Origin: Haloarcula mannanilytica
GTDB taxonomy: Archaea; Halobacteriota; Halobacteria; Halobacteriales; Haloarculaceae
NCBI RefSeq assembly: GCF_005406125.1
Contig: NZ_BIXZ01000001.1
Location: forward strand, 496,001-560,000
Direction of reading: 5' to 3'
Length of the DNA stretch: 64,000 nt
The notes beneath the pieces were generated by a model. It did no database searches. It saw nothing but the letters and a program-made list of their open reading frames with translations, and was not told where the DNA came from. A program made the position numbers and the translations under genes. Shown here in pieces: positions 30,307 to 40,516 of this stretch. Each line of letters begins with the position of its first letter. Position 1 is the first letter of the stretch.

Positions 30307-32754
30307 TCACTCGACCGTGTGTTCGACGGTGACGTTCTCGCCGGCTGTCGATGACGCGTACGGCCGGTCCGGCGACCCCGAACCGCCGTCGAAGGGGTAG
30401 TCGAGTTGCTGGTTCCCGTTGGTGTCCTGGTGGGCGACCAGCACGAGCGACTGGCCGGACGACGGCGGTCTGTCGAGGGTAATCCGTACGTCGCTGTGGC
30501 TTCCGGAGGGGAGGTACTCGGAGGTCCCGAGCATGCGTCCGTCTTCCTCGTACTGGCGGACGACGATGAACCCGCCCTCCGAGAGCGACGCCGATTCGAC
30601 CGTGATCTGGTCGCCCGAGACGGCGGGGCTGGTGACCGTCATCGACGCAACCGGCGAGGACAGCAAGATGAAGGCGACGTAGGCCACGCCCAGCAAAATT
30701 GCGGCGTGTTTCGCGCCGTCCTTGAGCGTCCCTTCGCCGAGTTGGCCGCCGATGAAGCCGGTCAGGACGGCCTGAATGAGGGCGGTGTGGAAGAACACGA
30801 GCGTGTACGCGGCCTTGTCGACGCGGCCAAAGCGGGCGAACTGGTCGACGCCGACGCCGAGGCGGTTCGACTCCCCGGCCGGCATCGGGACGCTGGACGG
30901 GAGACTCGGGACGAGTACCTCCTGAACGGCGACGATGATGACCAGAAACACCATGAACGCGACGTAGATGACGACGAGATACGTGATCATCTGCTGGCGT
31001 CTACGGCGCTTCAGCCGGAGATCCGCCCGCGACTGGGTGGCCGCGATGCGGAACACCGGGCCGAGCTGGCCCGAGGCGTGCATCGCGTGGGTCAGCAGCG
31101 TCACGATGCGCGTGATGGCCGTCGTCTGGACCCGGCGGCCGAACCGAACGAGCGCGTCGTCGACGTTCGCACCCATCCTGATGTCGGCCCAGATGCGGTG
31201 CATCTCCTGGGTGAGCACGCCGATATCGCTACCCCGGACCCGGCGGAGGCTCTCCACGACGGTCATCCCGGCCTCGTTCAGACTCGCCAGCCGTTCGAGC
31301 AGGTCCGGCGTCGCGTCCTCGATACGGGACAGTCGCCGGGTGTAGACGTATCGGACGAGCGCAAAGGGTCCCAGAACCAGCAGGACCGACTGGATAACGA
31401 GGTCGTCAAGGAGACGGATATTGACCGTCGACGACTGGAACGCCGCCGGAGCGCGAACGAGTAGCAACACAAGCGCCAGGGGAACGGCGAGATAGAGGAC
31501 GTACACCGGGTTCCAGACCAGCGACTGGATGGGGGAGCGGAGCAGGTCCCGGATCGATTCGACGCGGTCGTAGAACCGGAGCCGGAGCCAGTTCGCCTCG
31601 TCGGCCGGGGCGACGCCGCCGTCGGTCAGGCCGAGCCGGCCGGTCCCGAGACCTGGTTTCCCCAGGGTCGCCGTCTCGTACCGCTCCAAAACGTCAGTGG
31701 TCCCGGTACTGCCGATGCCGAGCGACTGGAGCTTACTGTCCAGATACACCATGAAGCCGACGTTGGCCAGCGGAATGACGAGATACGCCATCATCTGCAA
31801 CAGCCAGAGCGTGTCCGTCGTCGTCAGGCCGAACACGAGCAGAATCGTCATCAGGAACAGGACGGCGGCGACGAAGACGGTGACGTACGCCTCGGCGACC
31901 GTCGCCAGCCGTTCGAGCAGGTCCTCCTGTCGCTCGGCGGCCTGTTCCTGATGGCGCTCGTACTGCTCGCGGAGGAACGGGGCCAGCGACTGGCCGCTCT
32001 GGAGGACGCTGGAGAGGTTTTCCGTGAAGGTCTTGAACTGTTCGCTGGGGGTCCGCCGGGAGACGTGTTCGAGCGCCGAGATCATGTCCTGCCCGAACAG
32101 GTCCATCTCCCTGACGGCGACACCGACTTCCTTCGCCGTATCGCCGTAGATCTCCTGATTCCGGGCCAGTACGCGCAGCACGTCCGGGAACGACATCCCC
32201 CCGCGGGAGAGCGCGTACATGAAGGCGATGGTGCGGGCCATCCCCTCGTCGATGTTCCGGCTCCGCACGTCCGCCTGATTTTTCAGCCGTTCCCACCGAT
32301 AGAGGTACGTCAGACCCGCCGTCGACCCGCCAGAGAACACGCCACCGCCGATGAGGATGTAGAGCGTCTCTGTCGGCGTCAACACGAGTTCGAACGTGCG
32401 CAGGCCGAAGGCGGTCACCATCGTCGAGGGGAGTCCCTGTGCAAGGTCCACCAGCGCCGGCAGAATCAACAGCAGGCCGCCGATGGCGTACGCGCCGGTG
32501 ATCGCCCCGGCGACAGCTCCCACACAGGCGTACACCAGCGTTCTGGCGGCGTAGCCGCGGTAGGTCTCGTCGACGTAGGCGGCTTCGAGCTGTCGTTCGC
32601 GCTTTGGCGACGCACCCACGTAGCGGCCAAAGAGCCGGCGAGACAGCCGCGTGACGGTGCGGTCGAAGCGCTCGTTGACCGTACTGTAGCCGATAAGTCC
32701 GAGAATCCCGACGACAACGGCAAGCGGTGCCAGACCGAGCGGGTTCAGCGCCAT
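30307..32754 (-). CDS. Type IV pilus/secretion membrane platform protein (PilC/TadC-like, double T2SSF domain)
   Basis: An 815-aa polytopic membrane protein. Two T2SSF domains occur in tandem. The first is around residues 175-300 (MARTIAFMYALSRGGMSFPDVLRVLARNQ...). The second is around 505-620 (LASLNEAGMTVVESLRRVRGSDIG...). Each is followed by paired membrane helices. The C-terminal 100 residues form an extracytoplasmic beta domain (SPAVSGDQITVESASL...). It anchors the assembly ATPase and pilin fibre. Start ATG 32754 lies one base after the ATPase stop, forming the pilBC operon. The 3' end (30307) lies 38 bp from the ligase start codon. No pilin or prepilin peptidase is in the window. Confidence 0.9.
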   Translation of the reverse strand: MALNPLGLAPLAVVVGILGLIGYSTVNERFDRTVTRLSRRLFGRYVGASPKRERQLEAAYVDETYRGYAARTLVYACVGAVAGAITGAYAIGGLLLILPALVDLAQGLPSTMVTAFGLRTFELVLTPTETLYILIGGGVFSGGSTAGLTYLYRWERLKNQADVRSRNIDEGMARTIAFMYALSRGGMSFPDVLRVLARNQEIYGDTAKEVGVAVREMDLFGQDMISALEHVSRRTPSEQFKTFTENLSSVLQSGQSLAPFLREQYERHQEQAAERQEDLLERLATVAEAYVTVFVAAVLFLMTILLVFGLTTTDTLWLLQMMAYLVIPLANVGFMVYLDSKLQSLGIGSTGTTDVLERYETATLGKPGLGTGRLGLTDGGVAPADEANWLRLRFYDRVESIRDLLRSPIQSLVWNPVYVLYLAVPLALVLLLVRAPAAFQSSTVNIRLLDDLVIQSVLLVLGPFALVRYVYTRRLSRIEDATPDLLERLASLNEAGMTVVESLRRVRGSDIGVLTQEMHRIWADIRMGANVDDALVRFGRRVQTTAITRIVTLLTHAMHASGQLGPVFRIAATQSRADLRLKRRRRQQMITYLVVIYVAFMVFLVIIVAVQEVLVPSLPSSVPMPAGESNRLGVGVDQFARFGRVDKAAYTLVFFHTALIQAVLTGFIGGQLGEGTLKDGAKHAAILLGVAYVAFILLSSPVASMTVTSPAVSGDQITVESASLSEGGFIVVRQYEEDGRMLGTSEYLPSGSHSDVRITLDRPPSSGQSLVLVAHQDTNGNQQLDYPFDGGSGSPDRPYASSTAGENVTVEHTVE

Positions 32755-32755
32755 G

Positions 32756-34378
32756 TCAGGCTCTCGTGTCGTCGTCGATGTTCGCCATGACCTGCTCTTT
32801 GTCCGCGTAATACTTGTTGACCATCGCCGTGAACTTCCGGTAGTCGGTGATGCCTTCGGACTGGAGATACTGGAGGAACCGCTGGCGGTTCCGGAGTTCC
32901 GTGAGCAGTTCCGAGTGGGTCCAGCCACGCTCATTCCGGATTTCGTCCAGTAGCTCGCTGTTGTTCTCGGTGAAGCGGTCCTCGGTGGCCCGCCAGTTGT
33001 ACGTCGTCGAGTAGTCCAGTTCGCCGGTCCGCTGGTCTATCCCTTCGATTTCGGCGAGCGTCTTCGCACGGCGGACGCGCTCGTCGCCCGAGCGGGCCAG
33101 CACCTGCACACAGAGGATGTCGAGGCTCTGGACCATCGGTCGCGGGACGTTGATGGGCTCGTTCTCCAGCCGATTGATGACCGTCTGGACCGAGTCCGCG
33201 TGCATCGTCGAAAACGTCGTGTGGCCGGTGTTCATCGCCTGGAACAGCGTAATCGCCTCCTCGCCGCGCACCTCGCCGACGATGATGTACTCGGGGCGGT
33301 GTCGCAGCGCGGAGCGCAGCAGGTCGTACATTGTGATATCCGAATCGTCCAACCGCTCGCGGGTGACCGAGGACAGCCAGTTATCGTGATACAGCGACAG
33401 CTCGCGGGTGTCCTCGATTGAGAGCACTTTCGAGCGGGGCGGGAGGAACATCGCCAGCGCGTTCATCGACGTGGTCTTGCCGGCGGCGGTCCCGCCAGCG
33501 AAGATGAGCGACTTGTTGGACTCGATGGCAAGCCAGAGGTAGGCGAGCATTTCGACGGAGAACGTACCGTACTCAAGCAGCTCGATGGGCGTGAACGGCT
33601 CGTCGGCGTACTTCCGGATGGTGAACGCCGACCCGCGCGGCGTGACTTCCTCGCCGAGTGCCAGTTCGATACGCGACCCGTCTGGCAGCGTCGTCGAGGC
33701 GACGGGGTCCGAAACGGAGACGTGCCGGCCTGAGCGCTGGGCCAACTGGATGACGAAATCGTTCAGTTCGTCGGCATCGTAGACGATGTTCGTCTCGATG
33801 TCGGTGTAGTCGTCGTGGTAGACGAAGATGGGGAGGTTCGCCCCGTCACAGGAGATGTCCTCGATGTCGGGGTCGTGCATCAGCGGGTCGATGTGGCCGT
33901 AACCCTGGAACGAGCGATACAGGTAGTAAAACAGGCGGTAGAACGTCTCCGGTTCGATGACGACGCCGTACTCCTCTAGCCTGGCTTCGAGTTCCTCCGC
34001 GAGGACGCGCTCGGGGTCGGTGTCAACATCCTCGCGGTAGATGAGCGGGATGCGGATGTCCTCGAACAGGCGGTCGAGCAGTTCCCGCTCGATGTCGGAA
34101 AGCGAGGGTTCGACGACCTGATACAGGTGTTCGTCGCGCTCCGGGTCGTGGTTGATAGAGGCGAAGGCGAACGGGACGTTCAGCCAGTAGCGTTCGACCT
34201 CGTCGTAGCCGTCGAGACCGTCGAACTCGACCAGCGTCCCGTGGCGGTTGGGGTCGTAGTTCGCCGTGGGAACTGCCGACCCGGAAAGCACCGTCGCCGT
34301 CCGCGAGAGCCACGACTGGATGTGGCCGAGCGGGTCCGAAACGAAGTCACCGGGTTCGGGGGGTTCTGGGTTCGACAT
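32756..34378 (-). CDS. Type IV pilus/secretion assembly ATPase (PilB/VirB11 family)
   Basis: A 540-aa cytoplasmic motor ATPase. The N-terminal domain (1-270) is typical of archaeal GspE2/CpaF-like proteins. The ATPase core follows with Walker [19 protein letters not shown], the Asp box [11 protein letters not shown], Walker [14 protein letters not shown], and the His box [21 protein letters not shown]. The C-terminal helical part is long and acidic. It drives pilin assembly with the PilC-like protein downstream. It differs from the archaellum ATPase FlaI by context, since no fla genes are adjacent. Transcription likely starts from the minus-strand A/T box at 34441-34450. Confidence 0.92.
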   Translation of the reverse strand: MSNPEPPEPGDFVSDPLGHIQSWLSRTATVLSGSAVPTANYDPNRHGTLVEFDGLDGYDEVERYWLNVPFAFASINHDPERDEHLYQVVEPSLSDIERELLDRLFEDIRIPLIYREDVDTDPERVLAEELEARLEEYGVVIEPETFYRLFYYLYRSFQGYGHIDPLMHDPDIEDISCDGANLPIFVYHDDYTDIETNIVYDADELNDFVIQLAQRSGRHVSVSDPVASTTLPDGSRIELALGEEVTPRGSAFTIRKYADEPFTPIELLEYGTFSVEMLAYLWLAIESNKSLIFAGGTAAGKTTSMNALAMFLPPRSKVLSIEDTRELSLYHDNWLSSVTRERLDDSDITMYDLLRSALRHRPEYIIVGEVRGEEAITLFQAMNTGHTTFSTMHADSVQTVINRLENEPINVPRPMVQSLDILCVQVLARSGDERVRRAKTLAEIEGIDQRTGELDYSTTYNWRATEDRFTENNSELLDEIRNERGWTHSELLTELRNRQRFLQYLQSEGITDYRKFTAMVNKYYADKEQVMANIDDDTRA

Positions 34379-34440
34379 CGGTGATTAGGTGGGGAGGACA
34401 CGGCGCTCCCCGGAATATACCTCTCCTATCGTATCCACCT

Positions 34441-34450
34441 ACTTAAATTC
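34441..34450 (-). promoter_or_regulatory. Promoter A/T box of the pilBC-like operon
   Basis: The minus strand reads GAATTTAAGT, placing transcription start near 34420 and a short leader before ATG 34378. Confidence 0.45.
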
Positions 34451-34522
34451 GCTCGCCGAATTATCAGCAGTATAATCGCCAGCAGCCGTGGGAACGGGAG
34501 ACGCGACAGCGGCCCGTGTCAC

Positions 34523-35023
34523 TCACGCCCGGTCGACAGTCAACAACAGATAGGCGAACACGAGCGCGACGAGGGCTCCGACGGGGACCGTGATGCCGGG
34601 GAAGGACGCGATGAACAGCCCGCTGGCCGCGAGTGTGAGGACGCCGACGAGTCCGAGCAGCCCGCCGAACAGCCGAACCGGGTCGACCGGGAGGGTCGCT
34701 TCGACGTGGTCCTCAGCGACGTAGTAGTAGAGGCTGAGGCCCAGTGGGAGGAGAAAGGCCGCGAACGCGGCGAACCCGAGTGTGCCGGCGAGCGTAAGCG
34801 GCTCTGACCCCTGAAACCCGGCGACCTGCCAGGCCCAGAGGAACGGCCGCTCGCCGGGCAGCGTCGCGCCGAAGATGAACTGGAACCGGAAGGGGAGAAA
34901 CCGGAACCCGATGACGGTCACACCCTCGATTTCGAACAGCGAAACCGACCACGGGGCCAGTCCCACGAGCCACGTCGCAAGCACCGCGAACTCGCCGGCG
35001 TACTCTGATTTCACCCAGGCCAT
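34523..35023 (-). CDS. Haloarchaeal four-helix membrane protein of unknown function
   Basis: A 166-aa protein with about four hydrophobic segments: residues 11-30, 77-98, 115-137 and 142-160. The segment before helix 2 is rich in Phe (GFRFLPFRFQFIFG). No catalytic motif, lipobox or known domain is recognisable. The ATG at 35023 gives MAWVKSEYAGEFAVLATW. It is divergent from the 35126 gene across 102 bp. Its last bases lie 144 bp from the start of the pilB-like gene, which points the same way. I cannot name a family with certainty. Confidence 0.8.
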   Translation of the reverse strand: MAWVKSEYAGEFAVLATWLVGLAPWSVSLFEIEGVTVIGFRFLPFRFQFIFGATLPGERPFLWAWQVAGFQGSEPLTLAGTLGFAAFAAFLLPLGLSLYYYVAEDHVEATLPVDPVRLFGGLLGLVGVLTLAASGLFIASFPGITVPVGALVALVFAYLLLTVDRA

Positions 35024-35125
35024 GCTACTGTCAGAGGGAAGGCCGGTCCGGTAAAAGCTACCGATACCGACAGTCGGTGCGCCGTTACGTTCATTTGGTC
35101 GGGCGACTAACTGTTAGACACCGGA

Positions 35126-35551
35126 ATGAGGCGTGATTACTTCACCGTCGATATCCAGGCTTCGGCCGCCGACAACGACGACCCGACGATCGCAATCGAG
35201 TACGATGGGCCGACAGGAGCGCTCCGCGAACGCCTCGACAAAGTAGACGGCGGGACACTCGACGGCGAAGAGATCGACGTGACCTTCCGTCGCCAGCCCG
35301 ATAGCGACGGCGTGCTCTCGCTGACGAACCGCCTCACCGGCGAGTACGTCTTCGAGGCGACAGCGCCGACTGAAGATATCGATGCGCTCGTCTCTACGGC
35401 GGACGCGCAAGACGACCCGCAGTTCACTATCCGACTTACCGACGATGAGGGCGAGTCACGGACATACGAGATGCGGACGCTGCTCGTCTACGATCCCGAC
35501 GGAAGCCTCTTGCGCGGGCAGAGCCTGATCCCCGGCGGCGTCGAGTTGTAA
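35126..35551 (+). CDS. Haloarchaeal acidic protein of unknown function
   Basis: A 141-aa soluble, strongly acidic, beta-rich protein beginning MRRDYFTVDIQ and ending RGQSLIPGGVEL. Regular alternation of short hydrophobic strands (TIAIEY, VTFRR, FTIRLT, LLVYD) suggests a small beta sandwich. No signal peptide, Cys or catalytic motif. I recall close look-alikes in other haloarchaea but no function. Convergent with the sirtuin gene; the two stop codons are 7 bp apart. Confidence 0.8.
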   Translation: MRRDYFTVDIQASAADNDDPTIAIEYDGPTGALRERLDKVDGGTLDGEEIDVTFRRQPDSDGVLSLTNRLTGEYVFEATAPTEDIDALVSTADAQDDPQFTIRLTDDEGESRTYEMRTLLVYDPDGSLLRGQSLIPGGVEL

Positions 35552-35558
35552 CGAGGCG

Positions 35559-36341
35559 CTACACCCGCTCGACAATCGCCGGAAGCACCCCCGTGACATC
35601 CGCCCGCAAGACGTGCGTGGCCTCGGTATCACGCGGCGTCTCCTCGTAGTTTATCACGACCAGCGTGCTACCCGCCTCCGCCGCGATTTTCGGCAACAGC
35701 GACGCCGGACGAACCGACAGTGACGACCCAATCGCCAGGAACACGTCGCTGTCCCGGGCAAGCCGCTGGGCCTCGTTCATCGCGATGTCCGGGAGCGATT
35801 CGCCGAACAGCACCACGTCGGGGCGGTAGATGCCGCCGCAGTCGCAGCGCGGCGGCAGGTCGCCGTCAGTGGCGGCCCGCTCGAACACCGCCTCGGCGTC
35901 CCGGCGGTCGCCACAGTCGTCACAGACCACACGCTGGTGGTTCCCGTGTAGTTCGATGACTCGGTCCGTCCCCGCAGCGTCGTGTAGGCCGTCGGTGTTC
36001 TGCGTGAGGACGCCATCGAGGTGCCCCGCGGATTCCAGCGTCGCCAGCGCTTCGTGGGCGGCGTTGGGTTCGGGGTCTAAATCGCCATAGATGGCCTCCC
36101 GAAGGGAGAGGCGATCCGCCCAGAAGCCCGCCGGGTCGGCGTCGAGTCGGCGGCGGTGGAAGTCCGCCGGGTCGTGGCGCTCCCAGATGCCGTCGTCGCC
36201 GCGAAAGGAAGGGATACCAGACGCCGTCGAGACGCCCGCGCCGGTGAGTGCGACGCCCGTTTCGGCGGTCCGGAGCGCATCGGCCACGGCATCGAGTGTC
36301 TCGTCGGCGACGCCATCGGTTCCGTGCCTGTCGTCGACCAT
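35559..36341 (-). CDS. NAD-dependent protein deacetylase/deacylase, Sir2 family
   Basis: A 260-aa sirtuin. NAD-binding [16 protein letters not shown] (33-48), [12 protein letters not shown] and catalytic His132 in [11 protein letters not shown] are present. The structural zinc site is formed by Cys140-x2-Cys143 and Cys166-x-Cys168, the second pair compressed to C-x-C. FGESLPD and [12 protein letters not shown] complete the Rossmann fold. Class III-like proteins need Tyr/Arg in the acyl pocket; here the region after the GIPSFRG loop reads [10 protein letters not shown], so a plain deacetylase is favoured. Targets in archaea include Alba-like and metabolic enzymes (family knowledge). Confidence 0.94.
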   Translation of the reverse strand: MVDDRHGTDGVADETLDAVADALRTAETGVALTGAGVSTASGIPSFRGDDGIWERHDPADFHRRRLDADPAGFWADRLSLREAIYGDLDPEPNAAHEALATLESAGHLDGVLTQNTDGLHDAAGTDRVIELHGNHQRVVCDDCGDRRDAEAVFERAATDGDLPPRCDCGGIYRPDVVLFGESLPDIAMNEAQRLARDSDVFLAIGSSLSVRPASLLPKIAAEAGSTLVVINYEETPRDTEATHVLRADVTGVLPAIVERV

Positions 36342-36539
36342 ACCTCCGCTTCGCAGTGCGATGCCGTGGGTCTGTCGGACGCGAGTGTGTCGTGAACGGC
36401 AACAGCAGGAATAATCTCAATATCCGAATATTCTGTTGGGCTGATCTGTATATTCCTACATAATTGTGTCCCGAATCGTGACACCTTCCCACGATTTGCC
36501 GGAGCGAATCCCGCGCTGTCACGAGGCGAGAAAGACGGA

Positions 36540-36546
36540 TTTAAAT
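36540..36546 (+). promoter_or_regulatory. TATA box of the sucCD operon
   Basis: TTTAAAT is centred about 30 nt before ATG 36573, as for a leaderless mRNA. The 231-bp gap ahead of it back to the sirtuin gene is otherwise empty to my reading. Confidence 0.6.
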
Positions 36547-36572
36547 TACCACCGCTCGCGTGTCTGTATGAC

Positions 36573-37717
<1,145 letters not shown>

Positions 37718-37721
<4 letters not shown>

Positions 37722-38590
37722 GTGTTCTAGTCGACGAAGACACGCGCGTCGTCGTACAGGGAATCACCGGCGGTGAAGGGAAGTTCCACACCGAACAGAT
37801 GCTGGAGTACGGGACGAACGTCGTCGCCGGTGCAGTGCCCGGCAAGGGCGGCCAGGAGGTCGCCGGCGTGCCGGTGTACGACACCGTGCAGGGCGCGGCC
37901 CGCGAGGAAGACGCTAACGCCGCCGTCGTGTTCGTGCCGCCGGCCTTCGCTGGCGACGCCTGCTTCGAGGCGCTTGACGCGAAGGGCATCGACCTCGTCG
38001 TCGCCATCACCGAGGGCATCCCGACCCAGGACATGGCGCGGGTCTACCGCAAACTCCAGGAGACCGACACGCACCTCGTCGGTCCGAACTGCCCCGGCGT
38101 CATCACGCCCGGCGTCGCCAAGCTCGGCATCCTCCCGGGGAACATCTTCTCCGAGGGGAACGTCGGGCTGGTTTCGCGCTCGGGGACGCTGACCTACCAG
38201 GTCGTCGACAACCTCACCAACCGCGGCATCGGCCAGTCGACGGCCATCGGTATCGGCGGCGACCCGATCATCGGGACGGACTTCATCGGCGCGCTCGAAC
38301 AGTTCGAGGCCGACCCCGACACCCACGCCGTTGTGATGTGTGGCGAAATCGGCGGCGAGGACGAGGAGGAGGCCGCCCGCTACATCGGCGAGCACATGGA
38401 CACGCCGGTCGCCGGCTTCATCGCTGGCCGCACGGCCCCGCCCGGAAAGCGGATGGGCCACGCCGGCGCTATCGTCTCCGGCTCCGGCACCGGAACCGCT
38501 CAGTCGAAGATCACTGCTCTAGAAGACAACGGCGTTCCGGTCGGTGACACGCCCGAGGAAGTCGCCGACCACGTCGAAGACCTGCTGTAG
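37718..38590 (+). CDS. sucD: Succinate-CoA ligase alpha subunit
   Basis: A 290-aa CoA-binding subunit. [19 protein letters not shown] is the nucleotide-like CoA fold, [12 protein letters not shown] is conserved, and the phosphohistidine loop lies in [15 protein letters not shown]. Translation is coupled to sucC by a 4-bp overlap. The last 61 bp (38530-38590), including the stop codon, are repeated perfectly at 38838-38898. The coding sequence itself is complete and of normal length, ending [11 protein letters not shown], so the enzyme should be unaffected. Confidence 0.97.
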
Positions 38591-38898
38591 CGACGGGTCA
38601 GACGGTTTCTGACGAATATTTTCTAATCGATCTCGACAGTTTGCACTGAAGGACAACGGCGTCCTCGCGAGTGACACGAGGTCGACCGACGGGAGACCTC
38701 GATGCGATACGGCGAACGAAGTGAGCCGTGGAGCCGAGCGAGCGAGGGCTCGATAGACGAACGGAACGAGGTCGACCAGTGGGAGACCCCGCCGTGGCAC
38801 GGCGAGCGATGCGAGCCGTGGAACGAAGTGAGTCTATCGGCGTTCCGGTCGGTGACACGCCCGAGGAAGTCGCCGACCACGTCGAAGACCTGCTGTAG
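38530..38898. repeat. 61-bp perfect direct repeat of the sucD 3' end flanking a 247-bp non-coding insert
   Basis: Copy 1 is 38530-38590 (the sucD terminus), copy 2 is 38838-38898, identical in all 61 positions with a 308-bp period. Between them lie a degenerate third fragment of the same sequence (38652-38677) and two imperfect copies of a unit starting GAGGTCGACC, at 38678 and 38768. The 351 bp between sucD and the next kinase gene contain no convincing ORF. The arrangement resembles attachment-site duplication or slipped recombination. Confidence 0.9.
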
Positions 38899-38941
38899 GC
38901 CACCGTCGGTTTCTTGGTACCCGTTTTCGTAGGGCCAAAAG

Positions 38942-39934
38942 ATGACGCCTGCTCGCGGGACCGTCCATCTCGTTGCCGGTACCGAAGCGACTGCTATGGC
39001 TGCAGCGCTCTCCGACGAACTGACAGCGGATGGTGTCAGAGCCGAGGCCGTTCAAGAGCCGAGCGTCGTACAGGACCGACTGGCCGAAGGAAATATCAGA
39101 AGTGTCGTCATCAGTGATAGCGACGACTGCGACGGGCTTGCGGTGTTCGAACAACTGCGAGCGGCAGGGGCCGTGGTTCCGATAGTACTGGTCGCGGCCG
39201 ACCCCGATCCGGACCGAGTCACTGAGGCGCTCCGGGCCGGCGTCACTGATTACGTCGACACAGCAATGCCGTCGTCGCTGTTGGCCGCGCGGCTCGAAGC
39301 ATACGCGACCCGGTGGCCGACGGACTGGCGCGTCGGTGCTGCACAGTGGGACGATATTTCAAGCGGCGTCTCACACGACGCGAAGAACCCGCTGAACGTC
39401 GTCATGGGTCGGCTGGAACTGCTCGATATCGGCGAACCCCACGAAGAAGCGTTGCTTCGCTCAGTGAATCGAGTCGAGTCGCTGCTCACCGACCTCTCTC
39501 GCATCGGGAGCATCGCGTGCCCGGTCTCGAAGACGGAGCCGCTCTCGCTTTCGGACGTAGCGAGAGAAGTCTGGGCTGCTGCGAGCTACGAAGACGCGAC
39601 GCTGGAAGTAGCGACAGACGCCACTATCGACGCCGAAACCGACCGGCTCCAACTCCTGCTTCGTGAACTGTTCGACAACGCGGTCACACATAGCGAGGAG
39701 TCGGTGACCGTCACCATCGGCGACACCGATTCGGGGTTCTACATAGCCGATGACGGTCCCGGAATCCCCGAGTCGGACCGCGAGGACGTGTTCGACCAGG
39801 GCTTCGGGACGACGCGAGACGGAGAAGGGTACGGGCTGTTCCTCGTCGACACCGCGGCACGAGCCCACGGCTGGACGGTGACGGTCGGGGAGAGCGAGTC
39901 CGGTGGCACGCGCATCGACGTGACCACGTCCTAG
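38942..39934 (+). CDS. Soluble sensor histidine kinase with degenerate receiver domain
   Basis: A 330-aa cytosolic protein. Residues about 8-125 have a receiver-like fold: Asp59 in VVISDSDDCDG occupies the phospho-acceptor place, but the N-terminal acidic pair is replaced (VAGTEAT) and the conserved Lys after DYV is missing. HisKA motif SHDAKNPLNVV has His145. The HATPase domain has ELFDNAVTHSEE (N box), IADDGPGIPES (G1) and GTTRDGEGYGLFLVD (G2). No membrane helix is present, so it senses a cytosolic signal or works with another kinase. No response regulator is adjacent. Confidence 0.88.
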   Translation: MTPARGTVHLVAGTEATAMAAALSDELTADGVRAEAVQEPSVVQDRLAEGNIRSVVISDSDDCDGLAVFEQLRAAGAVVPIVLVAADPDPDRVTEALRAGVTDYVDTAMPSSLLAARLEAYATRWPTDWRVGAAQWDDISSGVSHDAKNPLNVVMGRLELLDIGEPHEEALLRSVNRVESLLTDLSRIGSIACPVSKTEPLSLSDVAREVWAAASYEDATLEVATDATIDAETDRLQLLLRELFDNAVTHSEESVTVTIGDTDSGFYIADDGPGIPESDREDVFDQGFGTTRDGEGYGLFLVDTAARAHGWTVTVGESESGGTRIDVTTS

Positions 39935-40063
39935 CGGTTTGTTTACTGAGCTAAATGTGACAAGCAAGAACGTCCACTGCCAGTGTCGGGTTCCGAACCG
40001 CCTGATGCTGAGATGTGTAGATGACTGACCAGTTCTGCCGGCCATTACTATACAGGAGCTGAA

Positions 40064-40156
40064 ATGTACGAACCACCGAAAACCGACGGACGGCGGGCGA
40101 CCCTAACCTTCCGACAACGGAAAGAAGCGGCCGTGAACGTTCCGGTATCGCTATAA
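40064..40156 (+). CDS. Candidate 30-aa microprotein with strong Shine-Dalgarno
   Basis: ATG 40064 to TAA 40154-40156 encodes MYEPPKTDGRRATLTFRQRK and ten more residues. GGAGCTGA at 40055-40062 matches the haloarchaeal anti-SD target at seven of eight positions, just upstream of the ATG. The peptide is basic, which is unusual for a halophile, so it may be a leader peptide or chance. The rest of the 245-bp gap (39935-40179) shows no other feature. Confidence 0.3.
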   Translation: MYEPPKTDGRRATLTFRQRKEAAVNVPVSL

Positions 40157-40179
40157 GGGATGAATCTGTAGTTTCGAAT

Positions 40180-40416
40180 ATGCCTCATATTTGTCGGAAC
40201 TGCAAGCGGACATTTAGCACAGAACTCGAACTCGAACTCCACCGGGATATTTGCTCGGACGGGCAGCTCTACTGCGACGAATGCGGTGATCGATTCACGG
40301 AGCGAGCGGCCACGGAGGACGGCTGGCACTATCGGTGTCCAAACGAAGACTGTGACGGGTCCGGGATCGACGACGATATCCACAAAGTATCGGACGCACG
40401 CGTAACCAACCAGTAA
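40180..40416 (+). CDS. Small zinc-finger protein (C2H2-like plus zinc ribbon)
   Basis: A 78-aa protein starting MPHICRNCKRTFSTELELEL. A CxxC...HxxxC finger at residues 5-25 (CRNC, H21, C25) is followed by a CxxC (YCDECGDRF) and a second CxxxxxC-type pair (YRCPNEDCDG) forming a four-Cys ribbon. Such small Zn proteins are abundant in haloarchaea and act in DNA, RNA or protein binding. It is probably transcribed alone; GATGAATCTG upstream gives no clear TATA. Unknown target. Confidence 0.82.
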   Translation: MPHICRNCKRTFSTELELELHRDICSDGQLYCDECGDRFTERAATEDGWHYRCPNEDCDGSGIDDDIHKVSDARVTNQ

Positions 40417-40516
40417 GCCACAAGCGGTGCGACGAGGTCCGGATGCTCAGAACAGTGCTGTTGAATATCAAGATAGCCAGCAGACGTAAATGTCCACGTA
40501 ACAAATCGGTGCCGAC

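Noticed and set aside
30307-30310. Overlap of the ligase open frame with the end of the pilC-like gene
   Set aside because: It exists only if a 14-codon upstream extension of the ligase is used; the ATG at 30268 fits the family start, so the genes do not overlap.
38519-38903. Three overlapping minus-strand frames downstream of sucD, containing repeated RGLP-S/L-VDLV
   Set aside because: The repetition comes from the duplicated DNA units themselves; frames contradict each other and show no protein features.
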